Source: Vibrio sp. VB16 (GTDB taxonomy: Bacteria > Pseudomonadota > Gammaproteobacteria > Enterobacterales > Vibrionaceae). From it: DNA of 64,000 bases. Made by a program: the position numbers and the translations under genes. Every line of letters starts with the position of its first letter. Position 1 is the first letter of the stretch. The DNA lies in the NCBI RefSeq assembly GCF_015594925.2, contig NZ_CP087590.1, positions 310,001-374,000 on the forward strand, given 5' to 3'. Below are positions 52,712 through 62,254 of the stretch, in pieces. The notes beneath the pieces were generated by a model. It searched no databases. It saw only the letters and a program-made list of their open reading frames with translations, and was not told the DNA's origin.

Positions 52712-55036
52712 TTAATTTCCAAGTGCGAAAGGTCGACTATAGCCTAAAGCGGCATTAGATGAATCGACACCGGCTAAACCTGAACCACCGGCTATCGTTT
52801 GGCCAAAACCTACAATACCAAAATTCACTGTAAAGTTTTGTTCATACGTCGGTGAGTCTACCCCGATTTCATCCCAACTATAGAGTTGATTGCTGTATGA
52901 GAATCCGATATACCAACAATCACTGGTATAGTTGACCCCTGCTAACCACTCAAGGTTCACTTTTTCGTTGGTATCGTAGAAATACTGTCCATTCAGTTTC
53001 CAACTTCGGCCGAGGTTATAAGCGGTAATAAACCCTAACTGGCTAATACCTTCACGTGTGTAAGATGTATAATCATCTTCGCTGATAAAGTCGACATTGT
53101 TAGCAATATAGCCCAGTGAAACGTAACGATAGTTTAGCTGGCTGTACCCACCTGAGTATCGATATTCCAATGTGCTATCAGCAAGTTGCACTTTAGATGA
53201 CGCGGTGTCGAATTGAAATCCACCTTGATAATAAAGATAGTCATCGTAGTTAAACTCAGTATCCAATGCCCAAGCTGAATAAGACGATGATGTTTCGTTT
53301 GAGACGGAATCATTATAGGAATCGTTGAGATAGAGGATCTGTCCAAATGAGAGATTCATTCTCTCTTTAAATTCATCATCAAAGAAACGCGTGGATGCAC
53401 CATAGCTGAATTGATTTGCTGGAGCAATATAGTCAACACTGCTGTACTTTTTACTTCGAAAAAGCCCGTCGTAATCAAGCTGCAGCTTGGTTGTATCGTA
53501 CCCAGAAAAGATTTCCGATTGATCCTCTTCAGGAATATACAGATACTGGATCTGCGGTTCAAGTGATTGGGTATAGCCTAAAATTTGAGTGGTATCGCGC
53601 TCTAGATACAATCCTGAGTGAATTCTTATCTGAGGAATGGTTCGTGAAACCTGCTCTTCATAATCATTGCTTGTGGTTAGGTTGTCAATGTCTTGCTCAT
53701 AATAGGTTTGGAACAGCTTTGCTTCAGCAGTAAACGTGCCCCAAGTGGTGGATAGCGGCAAGGCTAGCGTTGGTTCAAAGTGTAAACGGGTAGCCGATGG
53801 GCTATCCGGGTCATCCGTTTCGAATCGACTGACATGGCTTAGTAAATTAAAATCGAGTTGAGAGTAAAAGTGGGGCGCGTAATAGTTGTATTCTATTTGA
53901 GGCATCAAACGATAGGGATAACTACCGGTTGACAATACTTGAAAGTCTCTTACCAATAATGTGGTATCCCAACGTTCGGATCGGTAGGATACTTCGCCAG
54001 ATTGAAGGAGCTGCCCGTCTTCACGATTACCTATATTAGAATCGATGTCGGTGAAGTAGGTGATATCACTGACTTTCGAGTAGTCAATTTCAAACTTCCA
54101 CGCCTCTTTAAATACGCCAGTATGGCTCCAGTTAAAGCCCCAACGGTCGCCTTTATCGAGGTATTTTTTGTCATCAGGAAGATACTCTGTGCTGAATGAG
54201 CCGGAACCTATTTCTGTGAGATAACGAAATTTTGCATCAAGCTGTGTTCCACGTTTCTCCATGTAATTAAAATCAGTCTGTAGATCATAATTAGGAGCAA
54301 GGTTCCAATAGACGGGAACGGTAAATCCAAAACCATTTTTACTGTCTAATGAGATAGCTGGGTATAGGAAGCCTGTTTTGCGCGTATCACCGATTGGAAT
54401 GGTTAAATAAGGCAGATAAAAAATGGGTACAGAGAGAACTTCCACTCTTGGATTAAATAGAGTTGCCTCTTCATCAATCTGATCAATTTCAATCGATGAC
54501 GCTCTTAATCGCCAAGCATTGTCGCCTTCTGGACAGGAAGTGATCGTGCCATCTTCCAGTTCATAAAATGCTTTATCTTTGCGATAAATAACCTTCGCGT
54601 CACCACGGCCGTCCTCACATAGAAACTCATATTGAGTATTTTCCAGTGTGGCAACGTCTGAATCTAGACTTGTTGTGGCTTTATCTGAAATGGTTTTTAT
54701 CCGACCATCATAAGAATGCACATTACCTTCAGCAACAACTATATTATCTTGTTGGTGCAAGGTGATTGTGTCAGCGGATATACGCTTATGTCCTTGGGTA
54801 ATAACAACGTCACCAGTATAGGTCGCTTTATCGCCATTTATCGCTTCGACGTTATCAGCTTCAACATGCACAGGGACTTCTGTGTCATTTTTGGTGGATG
54901 AATCCACAATCAAGCATTGATCTGTAGAGGGCATTTCCTGCACACTAGGGTCTTGTGACGTTTCAGCTTGAGTTGTTGGCACGAATACGGCTGCACTAAT
55001 AGATGCAGCTAACAATGTGCGAGGGAAAAGTAGCAT
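52712..55036 (-). CDS. lptD: LPS-assembly outer-membrane protein LptD
   Basis: A 774-residue protein with a signal peptide (about 1-24), an N-terminal jelly-roll (OstA/LptA-like: HVEADNVEAINGDKATYTGD, VVITQGHKRISADTITLH) and a large C-terminal barrel. A cysteine at about 41 (MPSTDQCLIV) and another at about 140 (YEFLCEDGRG), with others near 166 and 730, could supply the disulfides that LptD needs. It inserts LPS in the outer leaflet together with LptE. First gene of its operon and divergent from djlA, as in E. coli. Confidence 0.96.
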   Translation of the reverse strand: MLLFPRTLLAASISAAVFVPTTQAETSQDPSVQEMPSTDQCLIVDSSTKNDTEVPVHVEADNVEAINGDKATYTGDVVITQGHKRISADTITLHQQDNIVVAEGNVHSYDGRIKTISDKATTSLDSDVATLENTQYEFLCEDGRGDAKVIYRKDKAFYELEDGTITSCPEGDNAWRLRASSIEIDQIDEEATLFNPRVEVLSVPIFYLPYLTIPIGDTRKTGFLYPAISLDSKNGFGFTVPVYWNLAPNYDLQTDFNYMEKRGTQLDAKFRYLTEIGSGSFSTEYLPDDKKYLDKGDRWGFNWSHTGVFKEAWKFEIDYSKVSDITYFTDIDSNIGNREDGQLLQSGEVSYRSERWDTTLLVRDFQVLSTGSYPYRLMPQIEYNYYAPHFYSQLDFNLLSHVSRFETDDPDSPSATRLHFEPTLALPLSTTWGTFTAEAKLFQTYYEQDIDNLTTSNDYEEQVSRTIPQIRIHSGLYLERDTTQILGYTQSLEPQIQYLYIPEEDQSEIFSGYDTTKLQLDYDGLFRSKKYSSVDYIAPANQFSYGASTRFFDDEFKERMNLSFGQILYLNDSYNDSVSNETSSSYSAWALDTEFNYDDYLYYQGGFQFDTASSKVQLADSTLEYRYSGGYSQLNYRYVSLGYIANNVDFISEDDYTSYTREGISQLGFITAYNLGRSWKLNGQYFYDTNEKVNLEWLAGVNYTSDCWYIGFSYSNQLYSWDEIGVDSPTYEQNFTVNFGIVGFGQTIAGGSGLAGVDSSNAALGYSRPFALGN

Positions 55037-55263
55037 CGAGTTTAACTATCCTGTGTAACTTGATTCATTCAGAGGTCAAATAGACCTGTTCTGATATAAA
55101 ATGTTCCTTATAATAACCTGAACTTGTGATGATGGGCATCAAAAACAATCTTAACTATTGAGTTGTGTCGCTAATTCGAAGTAATTTTAGTTCAAAGCAA
55201 TTGAGCGTTCAAACAATGTAAGATCACAATACATAACAAAAATTCATAATTGAGAGCATAATA

Positions 55264-56121
55264 ATGCACATTTTTGGCAAAATTTTAGGCATATTTTTTG
55301 GTTTCCTTTTTGGAGGAGCTTTTGGCGCACTGTTTGGTTTGTTCTTAGGGCATCAGTTTGATAAAGCAAGAAGACTTAGCCAAGCAGGATTTAGAGCATC
55401 CAGCGCCTTCTCCGGTGGACCCAATCAAGCGGAAAAACAGGCAGAATTTTTTAAGGCTGCTTTTTCTGTTATGGGCCATGTTGCTAAAGCCAAAGGGCAA
55501 GTAACCAAAGAAGAAATTCAGTTGGCCGACACGATGATGCAACGAATGAACCTTCGAGGTGACCAGAAAAAGGCGGCTCAAGATGCATTCCGCGAGGGGA
55601 AATCAAGTGGTTTTCCGTTGAACGAAATACTTGAACGGGTTCGCATATCATCTGGAGGAAGGCATGATCTTTTACAGTTTTTCTTAGAGTTGCAGATATC
55701 AGCCGCATTTGCTGATGGTGATCTTCATCCTTCAGAAAGGACCGTTCTGCATGCTATCGCTAAAGGGTTAGGGTTTTCAACTCAGCAGCTTGAACAGAGA
55801 TTGCAAATGCAAGAGGCGGCCTTTCGTTTTCAAAGAGAGGGCGGAGCTGGCGGTTGGAATCATTCTCAAGGGCAAGGCGGTGCTTGGCAACAAGCAACGA
55901 CAGCGGATCAGCTTACGGATGCTTACAAAGTGTTAGGCATCACCGATGATGTGGATTCTAAAGAAGTGAAGCGAGCTTATCGTAAACTAATGAATGAGCA
56001 TCACCCAGATAAGCTTGTAGCAAAAGGTTTACCACCTGAAATGATGGAAATGGCCAAAGAGAAAGCACAGGATATTCAAGCGGCTTACGACCTGATCAAG
56101 AAAGAGAAAGGGATTAAGTAG
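55264..56121 (+). CDS. djlA: Membrane-anchored DnaJ-like co-chaperone DjlA
   Basis: A 285-residue protein. One glycine-rich N-terminal membrane segment (LGIFFGFLFGGAFGALFGLF, about 8-27) is followed by a TerB-like helical domain (about 55-180), a Gly/Gln linker (GGAGGWNHSQGQGGAW), and a C-terminal J domain with the catalytic HHPDKLV motif. It stimulates DnaK and is linked to envelope stress signalling. It is divergent from lptD. Confidence 0.95.
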   Translation: MHIFGKILGIFFGFLFGGAFGALFGLFLGHQFDKARRLSQAGFRASSAFSGGPNQAEKQAEFFKAAFSVMGHVAKAKGQVTKEEIQLADTMMQRMNLRGDQKKAAQDAFREGKSSGFPLNEILERVRISSGGRHDLLQFFLELQISAAFADGDLHPSERTVLHAIAKGLGFSTQQLEQRLQMQEAAFRFQREGGAGGWNHSQGQGGAWQQATTADQLTDAYKVLGITDDVDSKEVKRAYRKLMNEHHPDKLVAKGLPPEMMEMAKEKAQDIQAAYDLIKKEKGIK

Positions 56122-56134
56122 AACAAAGCTCGTT

Positions 56135-56154
56135 GTCTCCACGAAAGTGGAGAC
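56135..56154. repeat. REP-like hairpin downstream of djlA
   Basis: GTCTCCAC-GAAA-GTGGAGAC is a perfect 8-bp stem with a GAAA loop. Its inner 16 bases (TCTCCACGAAAGTGGA) are identical to the first hairpin of the cluster at 8582-8597. It lies in the gap between the convergent djlA and DUF547 genes and could also serve as a transcription end. Confidence 0.8.
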
Positions 56155-56221
56155 TTCAGAAGTACAATACTTGCTGTATTTATAGGAATGGCAGTATTAG
56201 GTTAGAGAGAAGACAGCACCA

Positions 56222-57004
56222 TTATTTGGCCTCATTTAAATCCCAATTGTAATCGTATTTGACCTTATCGAGATTAAGAGAAAGCGTTGGTCTATATTTT
56301 TTAAGATGATTGGTCAGTGCTTGCTTAGAACCAAAATCCTCGGGAAACCACTCGTAAATAGAAGACAGTACCGTTTTATTACCTGACTGCTTAACACCTT
56401 TGCCGCTATTGATGAAACTGCCTGCCGCTTGCTCCAATAACATCTCTTGATTCATTGCATCAAATGCGACTGGTTGTAGGTTGGGACAACCTAAACTTGC
56501 ACAGTTGACCGCATAATGAGTACGAGCATCTTGCCAGATTGGTCTTAGAATTCTGTGTTCAATATCGTTTAAGCTTAGCTTCTCATCTGTAACGACGACT
56601 ATTTCATCACCCCATGGACCAAAGCTAAACAATCCGCCTAGTTTGGTAATAGATTTGATGGGGTAGTTGTCCAGAATAACATTTACGGTCAGGGCGTTAT
56701 ATAAATTTACCCAATAAGCGTATTGTTCTGCTTTGTTGTAGGTTCGAGGGTCGAGCTTAGCCATGTCTGATATATAAGACTTGAGTTGTTGCTTATCAGA
56801 TGGTGTTACGTGTTTATAACGAACAAGCGTATTTTCTTTCTTTTCAACAAGATAATTGTCTAAAAAATATTGCCATTTAAGGTGAGAGATAGCTTGAGTA
56901 TTTTGCTCGTCCGCTCGGTTCCAATAGTCCCAAAGCTCGGCTTTTGGCGCTGAAAAGGAAAAAGTGGAAAAGAGTAAGCTAATGCAAAGTAATATATATT
57001 TCAT
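56222..57004 (-). CDS. DUF547-domain secreted protein
   Basis: A 260-residue exported protein with a signal peptide (about 1-19, ending TFSFS-A). DUF547 blocks are YNKAEQYAYWVNLYNALTVN, LSLNDIEHRILRPIWQDART, and HYAVNCASLGCPNLQP, which holds a conserved NCASLGCP motif with two cysteines. The family may be related to cysteine-protease-like folds; its function is unknown. The start at 57004 gives a clean signal peptide; the frame extends upstream to 57046 without support. It is transcribed alone. Confidence 0.88.
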   Translation of the reverse strand: MKYILLCISLLFSTFSFSAPKAELWDYWNRADEQNTQAISHLKWQYFLDNYLVEKKENTLVRYKHVTPSDKQQLKSYISDMAKLDPRTYNKAEQYAYWVNLYNALTVNVILDNYPIKSITKLGGLFSFGPWGDEIVVVTDEKLSLNDIEHRILRPIWQDARTHYAVNCASLGCPNLQPVAFDAMNQEMLLEQAAGSFINSGKGVKQSGNKTVLSSIYEWFPEDFGSKQALTNHLKKYRPTLSLNLDKVKYDYNWDLNEAK

Positions 57005-57113
57005 AGGTAACCCAATTGGAAAAATATGTTCATTAGGATAGACCACGAGAGTGAGAATTAAATTTCATTGAATTGAAATTGATTAGGTAGGGCTTGAACT
57101 CATTTAAGAAGAG

Positions 57114-57160
57114 CCAGCCCCGAGGGAGTAATCGAATCACTCCCGCAGGGCTGGTTTTTG
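57114..57160. terminator. Two-stage hairpin terminator downstream of leuD
   Basis: CCAGCCC (57114-57120) pairs with GGGCTGG (57148-57154), and inside it GGGAGT (57124-57129) pairs with ACTCCC (57139-57144), with a 3-base bulge on each side. It follows the leuD stop. The clearest T-run (TTTTT) is on the plus strand; the minus side reads CTCTTCTT. Confidence 0.75.
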
Positions 57161-57166
57161 CCATGT

Positions 57167-57769
57167 CTACTTCATATACGTTGGGATATTATCTTCATAC
57201 GCAGAGATTTTTTCTTCATGTTGAAGCGTTAATCCAATATTGTCTAAGCCGTTAAGTAAGCAGTGGCGACGGAACTCATCTATTTCAAATGAATACTGTT
57301 TGTCGTTTGCGGTTACTTTCATCGCTTCTAAATCAACGGTAACCTGAGCGCCTTCGTTTGCTTGGACAAATTGGAATATTTCATCCACTTCCTGATCGGT
57401 TAAGCGTACAGGAACCATTTGATTGTTGATTGAGTTGCCGTAGAAAATATCAGCAAAACTAGGGGCAATCATTACCTTGATACCATAATCTGCCAGCGCC
57501 CACGGTGCATGTTCGCGTGACGAACCACAACCAAAATTTTCACGAGCGATGAGGATTGAAGCGTCTTGGTAACGACCCTCGTTCATGACAAAATCAAGGT
57601 TAGGTTGCTGACCAGCATCATCGAGAAAGCGCCAATCATTGAAAAGGTGCTGACCAAAACCTAATCGTGTTACTTTTTGAAGAAACTGTTTTGGAATAAT
57701 GGCGTCCGTATCGATATTTGCAAGATCCAAAGGGACAACTAAGCCTGTGTGATTTTTAAAACCTGACAT
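57167..57769 (-). CDS. leuD: 3-isopropylmalate dehydratase small subunit LeuD
   Basis: A 200-residue small subunit that isomerises 2- to 3-isopropylmalate with LeuC. The swivel domain has LDLANIDTDAIIPKQFLQKV, ARENFGCGSSREHAPWALAD and GNSINNQMVPVRL. The start at 57769 (MSGFKNHTG) has AAGGAGCAAACA upstream; the open frame continues upstream into leuC but without family support. Last gene of leuABCD, 10 bases after leuC. Confidence 0.97.
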   Translation of the reverse strand: MSGFKNHTGLVVPLDLANIDTDAIIPKQFLQKVTRLGFGQHLFNDWRFLDDAGQQPNLDFVMNEGRYQDASILIARENFGCGSSREHAPWALADYGIKVMIAPSFADIFYGNSINNQMVPVRLTDQEVDEIFQFVQANEGAQVTVDLEAMKVTANDKQYSFEIDEFRRHCLLNGLDNIGLTLQHEEKISAYEDNIPTYMK

Positions 57770-57779
57770 TGTTTGCTCC

Positions 57780-59177
57780 TTATAGTTTACGAATATCAAC
57801 GAAATGACCAGCAATTGCGGCGGCAGCAGCCATCGCTGGACTAACTAAGTGTGTACGACCATCACGACCCTGACGACCTTCAAAGTTACGATTACTGGTT
57901 GAAGCACAACGCTCTTTTGGACCTAAGCGGTCATTATTCATCGCTAGACACATAGAGCAACCTGGCAAACGCCATTCAAAACCAGCGTCGATAAATACTT
58001 TATCAAGGCCTTCTTGTTCCGCTTGAGCTTTAACTTGCTCAGATCCCGGAACGATCAGCGCTTGAACGTGATCGGCAACTTTGCGACCTTTTGCAACCGC
58101 CGCGGCTGCACGCATATCTTCTATGCGAGAGTTTGTACATGAACCAACAAACACTTTATCCACGTTATAGTCAGTCAACGCTTTTCCAGCTTCTAAGCCC
58201 ATATAGGCTAATGCTTTTATAGCGGAAGCTTTTTCTGCAGCGTCTGCAAAATTTTCAGGAGCAGGGATAGGCTCATCGACAGCAATAACTTGACCCGGGT
58301 TTGTCCCCCAAGTGACTTGAGGTTTAATGCTTGATGCTTCAAGGATAACGGTTGCATCAAAGGTTGCATCATTGTCTGTTTTTAACGACGACCAATATTC
58401 AATCGCGGCATCCCAGTCTGCGCCTTTAGGGGCAAATTCACGACCTTGAATATAGTCAAAAGTGGTTTGGTCTGGTGCGACAAGTCCTGCTTTAGCCCCA
58501 AGCTCAATAGCCATATTGCAGACAGTCATACGACCTTCCATTGAAAGGTCACGTATCGCTTCACCGCAGAACTCAACGACATAGCCTGTACCGCCGGCAG
58601 CGGTTGTTTTGCCGATGATAGCCAGTACGATATCTTTCGCTGTTATGCCGTCGGCTACCTTGCCTTGGACGTCTATTTTCATCGTTTTAGCGCGATCCTG
58701 CTTTAATGTTTGCGTTGCTAAAACATGCTCCACTTCAGACGTACCAATACCAAAAGCCAGAGAACCGAAAGCACCGTGTGTTGCAGTATGTGAATCACCA
58801 CACACAATGGTCATGCCTGGAAGGGTAATACCTAGTTCTGGCCCCATAACATGCACTATGCCCTGGTATTTATGGTTTAGGTCATAAAGGGTAACACCGA
58901 ATTCTTCACAGTTTTTCGATAAGGTTTCCATTTGAATTCTAGCCATTTCGCCAGAAGCGTTAATGTCTTTGGTGGTCGTGGAAACATTGTGATCCATTGT
59001 GGCAAAGGTTTTACCCAACTGGCGTACTTTACGACCTTTCTCACGCAAGCCATCAAACGCTTGCGGTGACGTGACTTCGTGAACTAAGTGACGGTCGATA
59101 TATAGAATCGGGTTTTCGCCTTCGGCTGCAACAGCAACGTGTGCAGCGTAGACTTTTTCGTATAAGGTTTTAGACAT
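57780..59177 (-). CDS. leuC: 3-isopropylmalate dehydratase large subunit LeuC
   Basis: A 465-residue aconitase-family protein. The three 4Fe-4S cysteines fall in VGSCTNSR and PGCSMCLAMN, and catalytic residues in CGDSHTATHGAFGSLAFGIG. It works with LeuD in the second step of leucine synthesis. GGAAGAAGCA precedes the ATG. Confidence 0.97.
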   Translation of the reverse strand: MSKTLYEKVYAAHVAVAAEGENPILYIDRHLVHEVTSPQAFDGLREKGRKVRQLGKTFATMDHNVSTTTKDINASGEMARIQMETLSKNCEEFGVTLYDLNHKYQGIVHVMGPELGITLPGMTIVCGDSHTATHGAFGSLAFGIGTSEVEHVLATQTLKQDRAKTMKIDVQGKVADGITAKDIVLAIIGKTTAAGGTGYVVEFCGEAIRDLSMEGRMTVCNMAIELGAKAGLVAPDQTTFDYIQGREFAPKGADWDAAIEYWSSLKTDNDATFDATVILEASSIKPQVTWGTNPGQVIAVDEPIPAPENFADAAEKASAIKALAYMGLEAGKALTDYNVDKVFVGSCTNSRIEDMRAAAAVAKGRKVADHVQALIVPGSEQVKAQAEQEGLDKVFIDAGFEWRLPGCSMCLAMNNDRLGPKERCASTSNRNFEGRQGRDGRTHLVSPAMAAAAAIAGHFVDIRKL

Positions 59178-59298
59178 TGCTTCTTCCTTGATGGAGTCGA
59201 CTGGCTACTCGGTATGGAGTCGCCATTTTCTATTAAGTTAAACGTTTTTATTCATGTAACTGTTTTTGTTTGCAAAAATTCGACTAGCACAGATTCTA

Positions 59299-60393
59299 TT
59301 AGCGGAAAATGTAACCAGCGATTTTATCGCCCATTTCAGATGTAGATAGAGCGGGCTTGTCACTAGCAAGGTCTCCAGTGAGCTCCCCGGCTTCTAACGC
59401 TCTAGACACCGCCGTTTCGATATCTTGTGCTGCTTGCTCTTCTCCTAAGCTGTAGCGAAGCATTAAAGCCGCAGAGAGGATTTGAGCAACAGGGTTTGCT
59501 ATATTTTTGCCTGCAATATCAGGGGCTGATCCACCAGCTGGTTCGTACAGACCAAAATTGCTTTCATTTAAGCTTGCTGACGGAAGCATACCCATAGAGC
59601 CAGTAATCATGGCGCATTCGTCAGAGATAATGTCCCCGAAAATGTTCGAGCAAAGCATCACGTCAAACTGAGACGGATCTTTGATGAGCTGCATTGTCGC
59701 GTTATCGATGTAGATATGAGATAGCTCAACATCTGGGTAGTCTTTAGCGATACCTTCAACAACTTCGCGCCACAAAATGGAACTTTGTAGAACGTTAGCT
59801 TTATCGACAGAACATACTTTTTTATTACGTAAACGAGCAGATTCGAAAGCAATTCTAGCAATGCGCTCTATCTCATATCGATGATAAATTTCGGTATCAA
59901 ATGCTTTCTCATTTGGTCCTTCGCCTTCACGACCTTTCGGTTGGCCAAAGTAAATACCTCCCGTTAGTTCACGCACAACGACGATATCAAATCCCTTTCC
60001 TGAAATATCGGCACGCAGTGGTGAAAAAGACTCTAACCCTGCGTGGATTTGGGCTGGACGAAGGTTACAAAATAGCTGAAAGTGCTTACGTAATGGAAGC
60101 AAAGCACCGCGTTCGGGTTGATCATTTGGCGCTAGATGTTCCCATTTTGGACCACCTACCGAACCAAATAGAACCGCATCGGCTGCTTCACAACCTTTAA
60201 CAGTACTTTCAGGTAAAGGGCAGCCGTGATTATCGATTGCGATACCACCGACATCGTGTTCTTCTTTAGAGAACCTGATTCCGTGCTTCTTCTCTATAGC
60301 GTCTAATACTTTATGCGCTTGCTGCATTACTTCCGGGCCAATGCCGTCTCCCGGTAAAACGGCTATTTTGTATTCTTTGCCTGCCATGGTCAT
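59299..60393 (-). CDS. leuB: 3-isopropylmalate dehydrogenase LeuB
   Basis: A 364-residue NAD-dependent decarboxylating dehydrogenase. It begins KIAVLPGDGIGPEVMQQAHK, has the substrate loop VVRELTGGIYFGQPKGREGE, the catalytic lysine in VDKANVLQSSILWREVV, and the metal/NAD part SNIFGDIISDECAMITGSMG and HGSAPDIAG-like GGSAPDIAGKNIANP. The first ATG (60393) follows AGGAAAAAC; a second ATG six bases on is an alternative. About 120 bases separate it from leuC. Confidence 0.97.
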   Translation of the reverse strand: MTMAGKEYKIAVLPGDGIGPEVMQQAHKVLDAIEKKHGIRFSKEEHDVGGIAIDNHGCPLPESTVKGCEAADAVLFGSVGGPKWEHLAPNDQPERGALLPLRKHFQLFCNLRPAQIHAGLESFSPLRADISGKGFDIVVVRELTGGIYFGQPKGREGEGPNEKAFDTEIYHRYEIERIARIAFESARLRNKKVCSVDKANVLQSSILWREVVEGIAKDYPDVELSHIYIDNATMQLIKDPSQFDVMLCSNIFGDIISDECAMITGSMGMLPSASLNESNFGLYEPAGGSAPDIAGKNIANPVAQILSAALMLRYSLGEEQAAQDIETAVSRALEAGELTGDLASDKPALSTSEMGDKIAGYIFR

Positions 60394-60429
60394 GTTTTTC
60401 CTGTGTATGTTAAGTTGTAATCGGTATTT

Positions 60430-61983
60430 TTAAACGGTTTGTGTATTTTTTTTCGACTGCTTAATTTCGGCAACTTGATCCGCACGATGAATACTGTTTA
60501 TTACATGCAATAGTGCCTGACCTGAAGCCTCTACGATATCGGTGGCTAGACCGGTTCCGTGGTATTTACAGCCTTTATAATTAGCAATAATGTCAGCTTG
60601 ACCAAGGCCATCTTCGCCTTCACCTTTTGCAGTGAGATCGAATTTATCCAACACTATTTCGTATCCAGTTAAGCGATAAATACATTGATAAAGAGCATCA
60701 ACAGGGCCGTTACCTACCGCAGCCTCACACTGCTCTTTATCACCACACTGCAATTTGATTGAGGTGGTTGCCATTACGCTACCCGATTGTACGCTCAAAT
60801 AGTTCAATTTGTAGAAGTCGTCCTCATCACGAAGATTAGCAAAATGCATTAACGCTTCTAGGTCATAATCGAAGATCTGGCCTTTACGATCCGCTAGTTT
60901 TAAAAAGTCATCATAAAGTGCATCCAGATTGTATGACTCTTCCTTGTAGCCCATATCATCCATATGACTTTTAACTGCTGCTCTGCCACTACGACTGGTC
61001 AAGTTCAACGCTTTGTTTTTAAGTCCAATAGACTCAGGCGTCATAATCTCGTAGGTATTTTTGTTTTTCAATACGCCATCTTGATGGATACCGGAGGAAT
61101 GACTAAATGCGTTAGCACCGACAATCGCTTTGTTGTCTTGAATTGGCATATTACATAGCTGACTAACAAGGCGGCTCGTACGGTGTATTTCATCGTGTTG
61201 TAGACCCGTGTGAACCCCCATCAATTCTGAACGGGTTTTAATTATCATCGCTATTTCTTCTAGCGAGCAATTACCTGCACGTTCACCAATACCATTAATT
61301 GTCCCTTCAATCTGACGAGCGCCAGCCTGAACGGCAGTGATGGAGTTTGCGACCGACATGCCCAGGTCGTCGTGGCAGTGAACAGAGATAACCGCCTTAT
61401 CGATATTAGGCACACGGTTGAAAAGTTGTTTGATAATGCTACCAAACTCACTCGGTACTGTGTATCCGACAGTATCCGGGATATTGACGGTTGTTGCACC
61501 AGCATTGATTGCAGCCTCGACCATACGACATAGATTATCGATAGGCGTACGTCCAGCATCTTCGCAAGAAAACTCCACATCATCGGTATAGTTTCGAGCG
61601 CGTTTTACTGCTTGAACCCCCATCTCTACGACATCATCATAATCACGGCGCAATTTGTCTTTTACATGAATCGTGGACGTAGAAATAAACGTGTGGATTC
61701 GAAATGCTTCTGCTACTTTTAATGATTCAGCCGCAACATCAATATCTTTGGCTACGGCCCTTGATAGTGCACAGATACGGCTGCCTTTGATGTTTTTAGC
61801 AATGGTTTGTACAGATTTAAAATCACCGGGTGAGGAAACAGGAAACCCTGCTTCTATTACATCGACACCGAGACGTTCGAGGGCATAGGCGATCTGCAAC
61901 TTCTCTTTTACCGTTAAGCTTGCTGAAAGTGCTTGTTCGCCATCACGTAATGTGGTGTCGAATATAATGACTTGATCGTTCAT
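60430..61983 (-). CDS. leuA: 2-isopropylmalate synthase LeuA
   Basis: A 517-residue enzyme that condenses acetyl-CoA with 2-ketoisovalerate, the committed step of leucine synthesis. The N-terminal catalytic barrel has IFDTTLRDGEQALSASLTVK, CEDAGRTPIDNLC, SVHCHDDLGMSVANSITAVQ and GTINGIGERAGN. The C-terminal regulatory domain, which binds leucine for feedback control, ends near GLATDIVEASGQALLHVIN. AGGAAGCAGGT precedes the ATG. It follows a leader peptide and attenuator. Confidence 0.97.
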   Translation of the reverse strand: MNDQVIIFDTTLRDGEQALSASLTVKEKLQIAYALERLGVDVIEAGFPVSSPGDFKSVQTIAKNIKGSRICALSRAVAKDIDVAAESLKVAEAFRIHTFISTSTIHVKDKLRRDYDDVVEMGVQAVKRARNYTDDVEFSCEDAGRTPIDNLCRMVEAAINAGATTVNIPDTVGYTVPSEFGSIIKQLFNRVPNIDKAVISVHCHDDLGMSVANSITAVQAGARQIEGTINGIGERAGNCSLEEIAMIIKTRSELMGVHTGLQHDEIHRTSRLVSQLCNMPIQDNKAIVGANAFSHSSGIHQDGVLKNKNTYEIMTPESIGLKNKALNLTSRSGRAAVKSHMDDMGYKEESYNLDALYDDFLKLADRKGQIFDYDLEALMHFANLRDEDDFYKLNYLSVQSGSVMATTSIKLQCGDKEQCEAAVGNGPVDALYQCIYRLTGYEIVLDKFDLTAKGEGEDGLGQADIIANYKGCKYHGTGLATDIVEASGQALLHVINSIHRADQVAEIKQSKKNTQTV

Positions 61984-62054
61984 ACCTGCTTCCTTTTCGT
62001 GTCTATGTTAACCATTTATCTCTGTTAACTGTCTGTTGAGTTTTATTTAGTTAT

Positions 62055-62082
62055 AAAAAAGCCCGCTTGTTAGCGGGCTTTT
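62055..62082 (-). terminator. leu operon attenuator terminator
   Basis: On the minus strand AAAAGCCCGCT pairs perfectly with AGCGGGCTTTT around a 4-base loop, and the T-run continues. It lies between the leader peptide and leuA. GCGGG near the leader stop (62116-62120) could pair with CCCGC of the terminator arm as an antiterminator. Confidence 0.92.
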
Positions 62083-62112
62083 AGAAATCTATGTGGTGTT
62101 TTTCGTCCACTG

Positions 62113-62175
62113 CCTACCCGCGCGATTGTTTCACGATAAGGAGGAGGTTGAGGAGTGTCGAAAAATTAAATGTCA
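62113..62175 (-). CDS. leuL: leu operon leader peptide LeuL
   Basis: A 20-codon ORF: MTFNFSTLLNLLLIVKQSRG. Five leucines occur within six positions (codons 8, 9, 11, 12, 13: CTC CTC, CTC CTC CTT), the pattern expected for ribosome stalling when leucyl-tRNA is short. The stop is about 30 bases before the attenuator hairpin. The ribosome site is weak (GGA about 13 bases upstream). Too short for automatic gene finding, but position and codons make the call solid. Confidence 0.9.
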
Positions 62176-62225
62176 TTTTATGTTTTTTTCCAAAAGTAAA
62201 TGATATCCACAAATTTATGTTTCAA

Positions 62226-62254
62226 TTAGTACCGCACTAGATGACTTGCGTCAA
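62226..62254 (-). promoter_or_regulatory. Promoter of the leu operon
   Basis: On the minus strand TTGACG (62249-62254) and TACTAA (62226-62231) are 17 bases apart, a near-consensus sigma-70 promoter. Transcription would start near 62219, about 44 bases before leuL. Confidence 0.75.
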
